Numbered from the stretch's first letter, positions 1-6,873 are shown. The stretch is DNA of 15,625 bases from Lysobacteraceae bacterium (GCA_012516015.1 JAAYXG010000044.1:1-15625); one strand, 5' to 3'. Notes: generated by a model not told the origin, from the sequence alone. Numbers and translations are program-made.

Positions 1-773
1 CAGTGACCGAAGGTCTCCAAGAGCCGCTTGCGAGCACGTGCCGTGATCTCGAGCTCCACGAGAAAGTTGCTCGGCGGATTCTTCTCGAAGTTTTCGCACC
101 ACGTGCGCCAATACTTCTGCAAGTCGAACCCTGCATCGCGCTCGAACGTCTCTCCGGTCACGGTGAGCCCCAACAGCCGGGAAATCCGAAACACCCGCAT
201 TTCTCGTTTGACGCGCGCGATCAAGTACCACGTATCCACCTTGACGACGAGCGCGTAGGGCTCGACGCGATACGTCTTCTCCTCGCCGGTGCTCCGTCGG
301 TACGAGATCTCGAGACATTCGTTGCGCCAGATCGAAGTGCGTAGTTGGTCGAGATACGGCGAGGTGTGTAGCGAGCGGAACCAAGGCTTCGTGTCGAAGA
401 GCAGCCGGCCGCGCGCGTGCTGTGCACGCAATTGATGCATCGATGGGACCGCGGCCGCCAACTTGTCGAGCGCCGTACGCGCGGGCGTATCGAGCTCCCG
501 CACGCCGACCGCCGCGGGACTCGCGATCAGTGCCAGCGCCTCCGCCTCGCCGGACGACAAACCGGTAAGGTCGGACGAGTACCCTTCGAGCAATCGAATG
601 CCGCCGCCGCGTCCCGACTCCGTATAGACCGGAACCCCCATCCCCGAGAGGGCATCGATATCCCGGAAGATCGTACGCACCGATACGCCGACGCGACTCG
701 CAAGCTCACCTGCGGTGAGCGTCTGACCGCGCTGAAGCATCATCAAAATGGAAAGCAGTCGTTCGGCTCGCAT
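1..773 (-). CDS. WYL-domain transcriptional regulator (YafY/DeoR-like), 3' end cut by window edge
   Basis: A reading frame open from ATG at 773 to the left edge gives 257 visible residues without a stop. Residues about 1-55 form a winged helix-turn-helix (RLLSILMMLQ, then ASRVGVSVRTIFRDIDAL), the DNA-binding domain of this family. Residues about 60-80 carry the usual linker (GGGIRLLEGY, then LSSGEAEALAL). Residues about 150-205 are the WYL domain, with the literal W182-Y183-L184 and the following RVFRISRL. WYL regulators bind DNA as dimers and sense ligands, often nucleotides or oligonucleotides, through the WYL fold; the ligand and targets here are unknown. The true C-terminus lies outside the window. 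No clear Shine-Dalgarno precedes the start; an in-frame TTG slightly upstream is possible. It lies 64 bases downstream of apt on the same strand and may be co-transcribed with it. Confidence 0.9.
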   Translation of the reverse strand, partial: MRAERLLSILMMLQRGQTLTAGELASRVGVSVRTIFRDIDALSGMGVPVYTESGRGGGIRLLEGYSSDLTGLSSGEAEALALIASPAAVGVRELDTPARTALDKLAAAVPSMHQLRAQHARGRLLFDTKPWFRSLHTSPYLDQLRTSIWRNECLEISYRRSTGEEKTYRVEPYALVVKVDTWYLIARVKREMRVFRISRLLGLTVTGETFERDAGFDLQKYWRTWCENFEKNPPSNFLVELEITARARKRLLETFGH

Positions 774-802
774 GTCGAGGATTCCAGCCAAAAACCATGA
801 CA

Positions 803-820
803 GGGATTGGCAGCAATCCC
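803..820 (-). terminator. Short hairpin between apt and the WYL gene
   Basis: GGGATTG and CAATCCC form a perfect 7-base-pair stem with a 4-base loop, 17 bases downstream of the apt stop on the minus strand. A run of five T appears about 8 bases after the stem in the minus direction, inside GGTTTTTGG. This could be a weak terminator or a processing hairpin between apt and the regulator. It is AT-rich and short, so readthrough into the WYL gene is likely. Confidence 0.3.
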
Positions 821-837
821 GCGATCATACGCGAACG

Positions 838-1344
838 TCAGGCGTACTTGATGAGCGATCGAACCGTCATGCCGTTCCAATCGAACGCGGGCGCCAGATT
901 GAGATCGACGAGACTGACGAGCGCGGCGACTTCATAGCCCGTCTGTGTCGCCAGATTGGCCGCGGCCTTCATCGTGCCGCCGGTTGCCAGGACATCGTCG
1001 ACGATGATCATCCGTCCCTTGCCCGCCGACATCTCGATCGTTGCATTGCCGTATTCGAGGTCGTACGCCATCCGCACGACGGGCGGAGGAAGCTTGCCTT
1101 CCTTGCGGATCGGCACGAATCCCTTCGCATGTCGGTGGGCGAGCGCGCTCGCGACGATGAACCCGCGCGCTTCGACGCCCGCAACGGCATCGATGTCGCG
1201 CCATTCGCGCTCGCTGAGCAAGCCGCTCAGCGCCGTAATCGTCGCGACGAAGTGGTCTCGCAACAATGGCGAGATGTCCCGAAACAGGATGCCTGGCTGC
1301 GGGAAATCGGGGATCTCGCGGATGTATTGTCTGAGTTCGCTCAT
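838..1344 (-). CDS. apt: Adenine phosphoribosyltransferase
   Basis: The 168-residue protein matches Apt end to end and is close to the usual length (about 170-185). Apt is a cytoplasmic purine-salvage enzyme that joins adenine to PRPP to give AMP and pyrophosphate. The N-terminal IPDFPQPGILFRDISPLL (residues 11-28) is the family signature. GVEARGF (57-62) and the flexible-loop region FVPIRKEGKLP (76-86) follow, and the PRPP-binding motif MIIVDDVLATGGT covers residues 112-124. ATG at 1344 places the FRD motif at the normal distance from the N-terminus. The C-terminus is a few residues short of the E. coli enzyme, which is common. No strong ribosome-binding site is visible. Upstream are 261 bases of non-coding sequence shared with the divergent hydrolase gene. 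Confidence 0.96.
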   Translation of the reverse strand: MSELRQYIREIPDFPQPGILFRDISPLLRDHFVATITALSGLLSEREWRDIDAVAGVEARGFIVASALAHRHAKGFVPIRKEGKLPPPVVRMAYDLEYGNATIEMSAGKGRMIIVDDVLATGGTMKAAANLATQTGYEVAALVSLVDLNLAPAFDWNGMTVRSLIKYA

Positions 1345-1396
1345 GTGCGCCGTTACTGGCCAGTCGGCAAGCGTACGCTGGCGTAAGATCGCGGAT

Positions 1397-1438
1397 CGGT
1401 CAACCTGTGACGGTTGGCCGTTGACAGTTGACGGTCAG
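1397..1438. repeat. Degenerate heptanucleotide array (GTTGAC type)
   Basis: Six consecutive 7-base units can be read as CGGTCAA, CCTGTGA, CGGTTGG, CCGTTGA, CAGTTGA, CGGTCAG. Every unit begins with C and most match C-x-G-T-T-G-A with one or two changes. The patch lies between the divergent apt and hydrolase genes. The phase was chosen by eye; outer limits are approximate. Confidence 0.55.
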
Positions 1439-1453
1439 AAAAGACCCGCCTTC

Positions 1454-1495
1454 GGACTGTCCACCGTGGACTGCAGACTGCGAACCGTCCGGGTC
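1454..1495. repeat. Degenerate heptanucleotide array (GGACTGT/CCACCGT type)
   Basis: Consecutive units GGACTGT, CCACCGT, GGACTGC, AGACTGC, GAACCGT, CCGGGTC follow the previous array after 15 bases. Units 1, 3 and 4 share GACTG and units 2 and 5 share CCGT, all in the same 7-base phase. It is more diverged than the other arrays. Confidence 0.45.
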
Positions 1496-1517
1496 ACCGC
1501 GAAGCCAAGCTCTTCAA

Positions 1518-1544
1518 TCCTGTTCATCCTCTTGGTCCTGTCGA
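1518..1544. repeat. Degenerate 9-base repeat (TCCTGTTCA type)
   Basis: Three consecutive 9-base units, TCCTGTTCA, TCCTCTTGG and TCCTGTCGA, each start with TCCT. This is a short non-coding repeat beside the two heptamer arrays but with a different period. No gene is visible in the 1345-1605 gap that holds these elements. Confidence 0.35.
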
Positions 1545-1563
1545 AAGCTCTTCTTTCGGTTTT
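1542..1563 (+). terminator. Terminator-like hairpin with T-run upstream of the hydrolase
   Basis: CGAAAG and CTTTCG form a 6-base-pair stem around a 5-base loop, followed by GGTTTTC on the plus strand. The shape fits a weak intrinsic terminator, but no plus-strand gene lies upstream to be terminated. It ends about 43 bases before the hydrolase start, so it may instead be a leader hairpin or an attenuator of that transcript. Confidence 0.3.
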
Positions 1564-1605
1564 CTGCGCGCGGAACCATCTTCTTTACTCTGCCGTTTGA
1601 GCGCC

Positions 1606-2208
1606 ATGCCTCGCACCTCGACATTGCACGGCTCGGCGCCCGATGAAAACGAAACGGCCGTGGTGATCCTCGATCTCATCTCCGACTTCGAGTTCGAAAA
1701 CGGATCCAAGCTCGCGCGCGCCGCGCAACGAATCGCAGGCAATGTCGCAAGGCTCTCCGCTCGAGCGCGCGAAGCCGGCGTGCCGATTATCTACCTCAAC
1801 GACAATCGCGGGCGCTGGCGCTCGGATCGCTCCGAGCTGATCGCTCGCTGCTCGCGACCCGGATCGCTCGGCCGCGCGCTCGTGCAACGGCTCGCACCCG
1901 CCGACGAAGACTATTTCATCTTCAAACCGAAGCATTCCGGATTCTTCGCGACGCCGCTCGCCGCTCTGCTCGAACACTTGGGAACGCGGACGTTGGTGCT
2001 CACGGGCGTCACGACGGAGCAGTGCGTGCTGTTCACCGCGATCGATGCCTATGTGCGCGACTATGAGATCGTCGTCCCTCGCGACTGTGTTGCGGGCCTT
2101 AAGCACTCCAATGTGACGCTGAAGTTCATCGGCGATACTCTCAAGGCCAAGACCGGCGCGTCGTCGCGCCTGCATTTGCCCAAGCGGAGCAGTGTCGGCA
2201 ATCGCTGA
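1606..2208 (+). CDS. Isochorismatase-family cysteine hydrolase
   Basis: Starting at ATG 1606 this encodes 200 residues, the normal size for the family. An in-frame TTG at 1597 would add three residues; neither start has a clear Shine-Dalgarno. The catalytic triad is readable: Asp23 in VVILDLISDF, Lys107 in FKPKHSGFF, and Cys140 in GVTTEQCVLFTAIDAY. The GVTTEQC motif, preceded by the cis-peptide region, is typical of cytoplasmic hydrolases acting on small amides or vinyl ethers (nicotinamidase, N-carbamoylsarcosine amidase, isochorismatase relatives). The residues seen do not fix the substrate, and no siderophore or NAD-salvage gene lies nearby to help. The next gene follows 68 bases downstream on the same strand. 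Confidence 0.88.
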   Translation: MPRTSTLHGSAPDENETAVVILDLISDFEFENGSKLARAAQRIAGNVARLSARAREAGVPIIYLNDNRGRWRSDRSELIARCSRPGSLGRALVQRLAPADEDYFIFKPKHSGFFATPLAALLEHLGTRTLVLTGVTTEQCVLFTAIDAYVRDYEIVVPRDCVAGLKHSNVTLKFIGDTLKAKTGASSRLHLPKRSSVGNR

Positions 2209-2276
2209 CAGTCGGCTCGCCGGAACCGAGCTACGGGACAGCACGTTTGGCTGCGGAAGCGGCCCCTGGAGGTGTT

Positions 2277-2558
2277 ATGGAGCGCAGTTCCATCGAAGAA
2301 ATTCGGCGCGCGCTGGACGCTGCACGCGACGCCGCGCGAAACGGCACCTTGGACGACTGCGATATCGAGGAGATCGAAGAGATCATCGCACCGGTGGAAA
2401 CCGAGTTGCGTGCAACGCGGCCCAACATTCAGACGCTCTCGACGTATCTCAACTCGCTTGCCAAGAGCCTCCGCGCCGATCCCGGAAGCCGTGCCGTGTG
2501 CATGCAGATCGACGCAGCGATGCGCAACGCCGGCGTGCCGACTCACTGGGAACATTGA
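2277..2558 (+). CDS. Small acidic helical protein of unknown function
   Basis: A strong Shine-Dalgarno GGAGG (2268-2272) sits 4 bases before ATG 2277, which decides the start over an upstream in-frame codon at 2247. The 93-residue product is acidic and predicted helical by composition, with amphipathic stretches at residues about 5-22, 28-47 and 50-66. It has two Cys (28, 75) and no signal peptide or membrane segment. I do not recognise the family. It follows the cysteine hydrolase in the same direction after 68 bases, so the two may share a transcript, but this does not reveal its role. The clean start signal and GC-rich third positions support a real gene. Confidence 0.7.
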   Translation: MERSSIEEIRRALDAARDAARNGTLDDCDIEEIEEIIAPVETELRATRPNIQTLSTYLNSLAKSLRADPGSRAVCMQIDAAMRNAGVPTHWEH

Positions 2559-2637
2559 CCGGCAATACAGCTTCGAGCTGCTTGATTTGAAGGGCCTCTC
2601 TGCCGCCAAATAGCGGACTTTCTCGCGGGCGCGGACG

Positions 2638-2707
2638 TATATTCTCGCGCCGACGACGGCACGGTGCCGTCATGCCCGCATGCGCGCCGTCTCGGCGCGA
2701 GCCAGGA
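2638..2707 (+). promoter_or_regulatory. Possible promoter -10 and structured leader before the SH3-domain gene
   Basis: TATATT at 2638-2643 resembles a -10 box, though no good -35 is visible. Immediately after it, CTCGCGCCG (2644-2652) is perfectly complementary to CGGCGCGAG (2693-2701). Inside that loop a second, near-perfect palindrome lies at 2655-2671 (GACGGCAC, G, GTGCCGTC). The outer stem ends two bases before the AGGA Shine-Dalgarno at 2704-2707. The RNA could fold into a nested structure that limits ribosome access, or the palindrome could be a protein site. The pairing is seen; any regulatory role is inferred. Confidence 0.4.
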
Positions 2708-2719
2708 ATTAGTCTGCTG

Positions 2720-3370
2720 ATGCGAAAAACGCTGCTCCTGATCGTGCTCTTGCCCGTTCTCGCGCAAGCCGAGACGGTCTACATCTCGGATGCACTCACC
2801 GTCCCGCTGCGGCGAGGACCTTCGACCGGGCACAAGATCCTCCATGCCGGGTTACCTGCAGGCACGCCTCTCGAAGTGCTGGGCGAGGATAGAGCGGCGG
2901 GGTTCACGCAGGTGCGCACACAGAACGGCACGGAAGGATGGGTGCCCACGCAGTACCTGGTCGATCAGCCGATCGCGAAGGATCGTCTCGCCGTCGCGAC
3001 GAAGCGGATTCAGACGCTCGAGGCCGAGGTGAAGTCGCTGCGCGAGAACCTCAAGGATGCGCGCGGCACGAGCAGCGAAGTCGAGCGGAACAACGCGCAG
3101 CTCGCGAAACAGGCGGAGCAGCTCCAAGCCGAGCTAGCCGAAATACGCCGCGTCTCGGCGACCTCGATCGCCCACTATGAAGAGAACAAGCAGCTCAAGG
3201 CACAGCTCCAGGATCTCCAAACGCAGAACACGCAGTTGACCGAGCAGGTGCGTCAGCTCGAACGCAACGTGACGCTTCGATGGCTGCTCGCGGGCGGCGG
3301 CCTCGTGCTGCTCGGATTGATTCTCGGCGCCTGGATCAAGTCGCGACCGAGGCGGAGTACCTGGGCTTAG
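2720..3370 (+). CDS. SH3b domain, coiled-coil and C-terminal anchor protein (YgiM/TIGR04211-like)
   Basis: From ATG 2720 the product is 216 residues. Residues 1-17 are a signal peptide ending in AQA|ET. Residues about 20-82 form a bacterial SH3 domain (LTVPLRRGPSTGHKIL, then EGWVPTQYL). Residues about 88-182 are a long coiled coil rich in Leu, Glu, Gln and Lys. Residues 187-206 are a hydrophobic membrane helix followed by a basic tail (KSRPRRS). This order matches gammaproteobacterial YgiM-type proteins, about 200-215 residues long, thought to place the SH3 domain in the periplasm with the C-terminal helix in the inner membrane. The molecular function of that family is not settled. An upstream in-frame codon at 2672 would put 16 polar residues before the signal peptide, so 2720 is preferred. 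It converges on pqqE. Confidence 0.88.
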   Translation: MRKTLLLIVLLPVLAQAETVYISDALTVPLRRGPSTGHKILHAGLPAGTPLEVLGEDRAAGFTQVRTQNGTEGWVPTQYLVDQPIAKDRLAVATKRIQTLEAEVKSLRENLKDARGTSSEVERNNAQLAKQAEQLQAELAEIRRVSATSIAHYEENKQLKAQLQDLQTQNTQLTEQVRQLERNVTLRWLLAGGGLVLLGLILGAWIKSRPRRSTWA

Positions 3371-3391
3371 CTCGTGACTCGTGATTCGAAA
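3371..3391. repeat. Heptanucleotide array (CTCGTGA type) directly after the SH3 gene stop
   Basis: Two perfect CTCGTGA units and a third diverged unit (TTCGAAA) begin one base after the stop codon. The 11 bases TCGTGACTCGT (3372-3382) are the exact reverse complement of 3503-3513, so this patch and the one at the end of pqqE are inverted copies of one repeat. Confidence 0.65.
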
Positions 3392-3395
3392 GATG

Positions 3396-3412
3396 GGCGG
3401 CTGTGAGCCGCC
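3396..3412. terminator. Hairpin between convergent SH3 gene and pqqE
   Basis: GGCGGCT, loop GTG, AGCCGCC gives a perfect, GC-rich 7-base-pair stem with a 3-base loop, 25 bases after the SH3 gene stop. There is no T-run on the plus side; on the minus side CATCTTTCG follows. It is well placed to end either convergent transcript, most likely with help from Rho. Confidence 0.45.
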
Positions 3413-3481
3413 GCGAACCCGCTAGTCGCGCACCTGCCGAACCAAGCCGCCTGGATTGCTAGATGGCAGCGGCCTCTTCTT

Positions 3482-3523
3482 GCGAGTCACGAATAGCGGA
3501 TTACGAGTCACGAATCAGCGCAG
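3482..3523. repeat. Heptanucleotide array straddling the pqqE stop codon
   Basis: Units GCGAGTC, ACGAATA, GCGGATT, ACGAGTC, ACGAATC, AGCGCAG run in one 7-base phase. On the minus strand these read as GACTCGT/GATTCGT, the same word as at 3371-3391. The array covers the last six codons of pqqE (residues 384-389, ALIRDS), its TAA stop and about 20 bases beyond, so part of it is translated. Confidence 0.65.
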
Positions 3524-4670
3524 GATCGGAGCGAGTCAGCGATTCCTCTTTGTGTCTGAACACCAACGGCTTCTCCACCGGCCGGCTCTGTTGGGCTCGC
3601 TCCACGGCTTCCGTCACGACGTGGTGGAACGGGCTCTTCGAGCACACGGGATCCGCCGCCGCCGCATCGTTCGCGAGCAGATAGGCTTGGCAGCGGCAGC
3701 CGCCGAAATCCTTCTCGCGCTCCGGGCAGCTCGCGCACGGTTCCTTCATCCATCCGAACCCTCTGAAGCGATTGAAGCCTTCGGAGTCGTACCAAATCTC
3801 GCGCACGCTGCTCGTGCGCACGTTAGGGAACTCGAGCCCCGGAAGCATTCGAGCGGTGTGACACGGTAACGCCGTGCCGTCGGGCGTCACGGTCATGAAT
3901 GTCGAGCCCCAACCGTTCATGCAGCGCTTCGGGCGTTCCTCGTAGTAGTCCGGCACGACGAACAGGATCCGCATGCGGCCTTGCAGCCGATCGCGCCATC
4001 GATTCGTCGTCTCTTCCGCCGCTTGGAGCTGAGCGCGCGACGGCAACAGCGCATCGCGATTGAGATGCGCCCAGGAGTAGTACTGCGCGTTCGCGAGCTC
4101 GAGATACTCCGCGCCCATCTCGACCGCCATCTCGATGATCTTGTCGATGTGATCGATGTTGAGCCGATGAATCACGCAGTTGAGGACCATCGGATAGTCG
4201 AGCGCTTTGATCCAGCCGGCGACGCGACGCTTCAGATCGAACGTGCGCGTGTGCGAGAGGAAGTCGTTCATCTCCCGCGTCGAATCTTGAAACGACAGTT
4301 GTATGTGATCGAGGCCGGCCGTGCGCAGCCGCTCGAGGCGAGCCTGCGTCAAGCCCACGCCGGACGTGATCAGGTTCGTGTAGAAGCCGAGGGAATGCGC
4401 CTCCGCGGTGATTTCCTCCAGGTCGTCCCGCGTGAGCGGCTCACCGCCCGACAGGCCGAGCTGCACGGATCCGAGCGCGCGCGCCTCGTGAAGCACACGC
4501 AGCCATTCGTCGGTTGCAAGCTCCTGATCGAGACGCGCGAAGTCCACCGGGTTGTAGCAAAACACGCACTGAAGCGGACACCGATACGTGAGCTCGAACA
4601 AGAGCCAAAGCGGCGGGCCCGGGCGCACGCTCGCAGGCATCGTCACACCGTTGCGCTCACTCGCCGCCAT
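3501..4670 (-). CDS. pqqE: PqqE, PqqA peptide cyclase (radical SAM, SPASM)
   Basis: The 389-residue protein is a radical SAM enzyme that forms the carbon-carbon bond between Glu and Tyr of PqqA, with PqqD presenting the peptide, in the cytoplasm. The SAM-cluster motif is C31-x3-C35-x2-C38 (RCPLQCVFCYNP). LGLSGGEPLTRDD (residues 71-83) is the glycine-rich SAM-binding stretch. The SPASM auxiliary-cluster cysteines are visible at 250, 270, 312, 315, 325, 327 and 343. ATG at 4670 overlaps the pqqD stop by 14 bases; ATG at 4640 (Met11) is an alternative start closer to the conserved core. The C-terminal tail after about residue 372 is not conserved in the family, and its last six residues come from a heptamer repeat. 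It is the last gene of the pqq operon here. Confidence 0.96.
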   Translation of the reverse strand: MAASERNGVTMPASVRPGPPLWLLFELTYRCPLQCVFCYNPVDFARLDQELATDEWLRVLHEARALGSVQLGLSGGEPLTRDDLEEITAEAHSLGFYTNLITSGVGLTQARLERLRTAGLDHIQLSFQDSTREMNDFLSHTRTFDLKRRVAGWIKALDYPMVLNCVIHRLNIDHIDKIIEMAVEMGAEYLELANAQYYSWAHLNRDALLPSRAQLQAAEETTNRWRDRLQGRMRILFVVPDYYEERPKRCMNGWGSTFMTVTPDGTALPCHTARMLPGLEFPNVRTSSVREIWYDSEGFNRFRGFGWMKEPCASCPEREKDFGGCRCQAYLLANDAAAADPVCSKSPFHHVVTEAVERAQQSRPVEKPLVFRHKEESLTRSDPALIRDS

Positions 4671-4980
4671 CGCCTATCGCTCCGGCTTGCTCGTCACGCC
4701 CACGGAACGCGACCCATCCCCGCTCCGCCGCGAGCGTCAAGAACGCGACGACATCCGCGCGCAAACCGCTGCGAGAAAATGCGCCTTCCAAGTCCGAGAC
4801 GATCTCAGCGAGCGTCGCGACGCCGTCGCAGCGGCGCAGAATTTCTCCGGCGGAACCGTTGAGCTTCACCATCCCTTCGGGATAGAGCAGCACGTGTGCC
4901 GACTGCGCCGGCTCCCATTGCAAGCGGAATCCGCGCGCGATCGCGGGGCTGTCGGAATCGCGAATGTCCGTCGCGCTCAC
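4657..4980 (-). CDS. pqqD: PqqD, PqqA-binding chaperone
   Basis: Starting at GTG 4980 this gives 107 residues, slightly above the usual 90-95. PqqD is the small winged-helix-like peptide chaperone that binds PqqA and delivers it to Pqq[13 protein letters not shown] (residues 15-26), [13 protein letters not shown] (29-41), [10 protein letters not shown] (44-53) and LAERGW-like AAERGWV (84-90) are the conserved blocks in order. GTG 4980 shares the GTGA overlap with the pqqC stop, the same arrangement as at the pqqB/pqqC junction, which is why I chose it. The frame stays open further upstream only as out-of-frame pqqC sequence. The C-terminal tail after about residue 92 is hydrophilic and overlaps the start of pqqE. 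Confidence 0.93.
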   Translation of the reverse strand: MSATDIRDSDSPAIARGFRLQWEPAQSAHVLLYPEGMVKLNGSAGEILRRCDGVATLAEIVSDLEGAFSRSGLRADVVAFLTLAAERGWVAFRGRDEQAGAIGDGGE

Positions 4981-5675
4981 GTCGAGACTCCGTAGCGCTG
5001 GGCCATCGCATCGTTCATCGCCCACAACACGTCGAGCTTGAACTTCAGCACTTCGAGCGCCCGGCGCTGCTGTTCGGCGGTTCTGAAATAGTCGAGCGTC
5101 ACGGTCAACCCGTGCTGCACGTCGCGCTGCGCGAGCGACACGCGCGAGCGGAAGTACGCGAGCCCTTCCTGATCGATCCACGGATAGTGCTCGGGCCAGT
5201 TCGCAAGCCGCTCCTTGTGAATCGCAGGCGCGAAGAGCTCCGTGAGCGAAGAGCAAACGGCTTCCTGCCACGGCGCCCGACGAGCGAAATTCACGTAAGC
5301 GTCCACCGCGAAGCGGACGGCCGGAATCACATCGCGCAAACTCTCCGTGTGCTCGCGCGTCAATCCGACGGCTTCCGCGAGGCGCAGCCACGCGTCGATG
5401 CCCCCGGCATGCTCGCCGTGGCCGTCGTGATCGAGAATGCGTTCGACCCACAGCCGACGCACTTGCCGATCGGGGCAATTCGCGAGAATCGCCGCGTCCT
5501 TCATCGGTATGCAGCGCTGGTAGTAGTAGCGGTTAGCGACCCAGCCGCGAATCTGCTCGGGAGTCGCGCGGCCGCTGTTCAGCATCACGTTGAAGGGGTG
5601 GTGTATGTGATACGAGCGGCCTTGCTCGCGCAGGCGCATCTCGAATTCCTCGCGACTCCACGCCTGCTCGCTCAC
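4977..5675 (-). CDS. pqqC: PqqC, pyrroloquinoline-quinone synthase
   Basis: The 232-residue protein carries out the last step of PQQ synthesis, ring closure and eight-electron oxidation using O2 and no metal or cofactor. Conserved stretches run throughout: [11 protein letters not shown] (residues 22-32), [10 protein letters not shown] (44-53), [41 protein letters not shown], and [13 protein letters not shown] near the end. It lacks the C-terminal tail of about 20 residues found in the Klebsiella protein. The start is GTG 5675, overlapping the pqqB stop as GTGA; its own stop overlaps the pqqD GTG in the same way. Both overlaps suggest translational coupling. Confidence 0.96.
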   Translation of the reverse strand: MSEQAWSREEFEMRLREQGRSYHIHHPFNVMLNSGRATPEQIRGWVANRYYYQRCIPMKDAAILANCPDRQVRRLWVERILDHDGHGEHAGGIDAWLRLAEAVGLTREHTESLRDVIPAVRFAVDAYVNFARRAPWQEAVCSSLTELFAPAIHKERLANWPEHYPWIDQEGLAYFRSRVSLAQRDVQHGLTVTLDYFRTAEQQRRALEVLKFKLDVLWAMNDAMAQRYGVST

Positions 5676-6592
5676 AGGACGATCTCCATCCCATCGTGAG
5701 CCAACTCGATGCCGTGCTCGCGCAGTTGCGCACGCTCGCTCGAGTCTTCATCGAGAATGGGGTTGCTGTTGTTGATGTGAATGAGGATCTTGCGCGTCGC
5801 GGAAGGCAATCTGTCGAGCCATTGGATCATTCCGCCCGGGCCGCTCTGCGGTAGATGCCCCATATCGCGAGCGTGCTTGCGCGACAGACCCAGACGCACC
5901 ATCTCGTCGTCGCTCCAGAACGTACCGTCGACGAGAACGCAGTCCGCCAGACGCAGATGCTCCCACACCGTATCGCTCACCGCGCCGAGCCCCGGCGCAT
6001 AGAACGCCGATCGCTGCGACGTCTCGTCGCGAAGAAAGAGGCCGATGTTGTCGCCGACGACGGGAGCCTCGCGATGCGGCGAGAAGGGCGCCGCTTTGCT
6101 CTCGAGCGCCACGGCACGCCACGAGACGCCGACCGCGCCGTCGACGGAGAAACTGGCGCCATCGAGCGGGATCGCATGTCGCTCGACACCGCAGTAATGA
6201 CTCAACACTTCGAATACGGGATGCGGCCCCGTCAGATCGCCGTGGACCGAATCGGTGCACCAAATCGGCCAAGGCTTCGTCGCCTCGCGCAGCATCAAGA
6301 GCCCGGTCGTATGATCGATCTGCCCGTCAACGAGCACGATGCTCTTGAGTGGCGTATCACGTGCGCCTCGCGCGGGCTGCAGAGAAGGCGATGCTTTGAG
6401 TTGCGCGAGAATGTCGGGCGATGCGTTCACGAGCACGCTCTCGCCGGCATCCGCTCCGCTGACCGCGATCGAGGATTGGGTACGGGCCGTTGCACGAATC
6501 GTCCCGTTGCGCACCCCGGCGCAATTCCGGCAGTTGCAGTTCCATTGCGGAAATCCGCCGCCTGCCGCCGAGCCGAGCACTCGAATCTTCAC
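5672..6592 (-). CDS. pqqB: PqqB, metallo-beta-lactamase-fold PQQ biosynthesis protein
   Basis: The 306-residue protein has the usual PqqB length. The family is a metallo-beta-lactamase-fold enzyme proposed to hydroxylate the cross-linked Glu-Tyr intermediate before PqqC acts. The N-terminal signature [16 protein letters not shown] (residues 2-17) is followed by the cysteine cluster NCNCRNC (18-24). Later blocks include [56 protein letters not shown] and [12 protein letters not shown]. The start is GTG 6592: a TAG lies in frame 18 bases upstream and the conserved signature begins at residue 2. It lies 84 bases downstream of pqqA, the largest gap in the operon, and overlaps pqqC by 4 bases. Confidence 0.96.
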   Translation of the reverse strand: MKIRVLGSAAGGGFPQWNCNCRNCAGVRNGTIRATARTQSSIAVSGADAGESVLVNASPDILAQLKASPSLQPARGARDTPLKSIVLVDGQIDHTTGLLMLREATKPWPIWCTDSVHGDLTGPHPVFEVLSHYCGVERHAIPLDGASFSVDGAVGVSWRAVALESKAAPFSPHREAPVVGDNIGLFLRDETSQRSAFYAPGLGAVSDTVWEHLRLADCVLVDGTFWSDDEMVRLGLSRKHARDMGHLPQSGPGGMIQWLDRLPSATRKILIHINNSNPILDEDSSERAQLREHGIELAHDGMEIVL

Positions 6593-6676
6593 GGTGACCC
6601 CGGAGCCCGCCTAGAACTTCACGTTCGATCGGCGGGCGTTCTCCTTGGGCGATCTAAGAAAGAACGTAGGCGAACC

Positions 6677-6751
6677 TCAGCGGTTCGCGATGTACATCGT
6701 AATTTCCATGCCGAAGCGGAAATCGAGCGCGGTCGGGGTTTCCCAGGTCAT
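6677..6751 (-). CDS. pqqA: PqqA, PQQ precursor peptide (24 residues)
   Basis: This tiny gene sits where pqqA is expected, first in the operon and 84 bases before pqqB. The peptide is 24 residues long. Its C-terminal half, DFRFGMEITMYIANR, matches the PqqA pattern of E-x3-Y followed by I/F-x-N-R. The substrate residues are Glu16 and Tyr20, which PqqE cross-links to become the PQQ skeleton. The start is fixed by a near-perfect Shine-Dalgarno AAGGAG at 6758-6763, 6 bases before ATG; this is the strongest ribosome site in the operon and fits high production of a peptide that is consumed one molecule per PQQ. The N-terminus begins MTWETPTAL, similar to the usual MxWxxP. No protease gene (pqqF) to excise the cross-linked pair is present in the window. 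Confidence 0.95.
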   Translation of the reverse strand: MTWETPTALDFRFGMEITMYIANR

Positions 6752-6781
6752 GATGAGCTCCTTACAGAAGGTTGACGACTT

Positions 6782-6808
6782 GGGCTCGGGCCGCAGGGCC
6801 CCGAACCC
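6782..6808 (-). promoter_or_regulatory. Hairpin in the pqqA leader
   Basis: On the minus strand GGGTTCGGG and CCCGAGCCC can pair over nine positions (one G-U) around a GC-rich loop. The structure lies 19 bases upstream of the pqqA Shine-Dalgarno with no T-run after it, so it is more likely a leader stem (mRNA stability or control) than a terminator. The pairing is seen; the role is a guess. Confidence 0.35.
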
Positions 6809-6851
6809 GCATAAACCTTGCGCCTCGCTCGATCCGCGCCGCAACGCGAAG

Positions 6852-6873
6852 ATCATGACTCGCGACTCATGAT
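6852..6873. promoter_or_regulatory. Inverted repeat ATCATGA-N8-TCATGAT between pqqA and the kinase gene
   Basis: ATCATGA (6852-6858) and TCATGAT (6867-6873) are perfect inverted repeats spaced by 8 bases (centres 15 bases apart), in the divergent region between the pqq operon and the two-component genes. Size and position suit a dimeric regulator such as a LuxR-type response regulator. It overlaps a diverged heptamer array (6854-6888), so the symmetry might be a by-product of that repeat. Confidence 0.35.

Noticed and set aside
748..1386. Plus-strand 212-residue frame opposite apt
   Set aside because: It is the antisense shadow of a clearly recognised apt gene and shows no family motifs.
1397..3523. 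Repeat patches considered as a CRISPR array or attachment sites
   Set aside because: The units are only 7 or 9 bases with no spacers, no cas, integrase or transposase gene lies nearby, and there is no flanking tRNA.
3981..4862. Plus-strand 293-residue frame opposite pqqE/pqqD
   Set aside because: Antisense to two recognised pqq genes; composition is Arg-rich and low in hydrophobic cores.
4981..5478. N-terminal extension of the pqqD frame through pqqC
   Set aside because: This part is out-of-frame pqqC sequence, very Arg/Ala-rich. The conserved PqqD protein begins at about the GTG at 4980.
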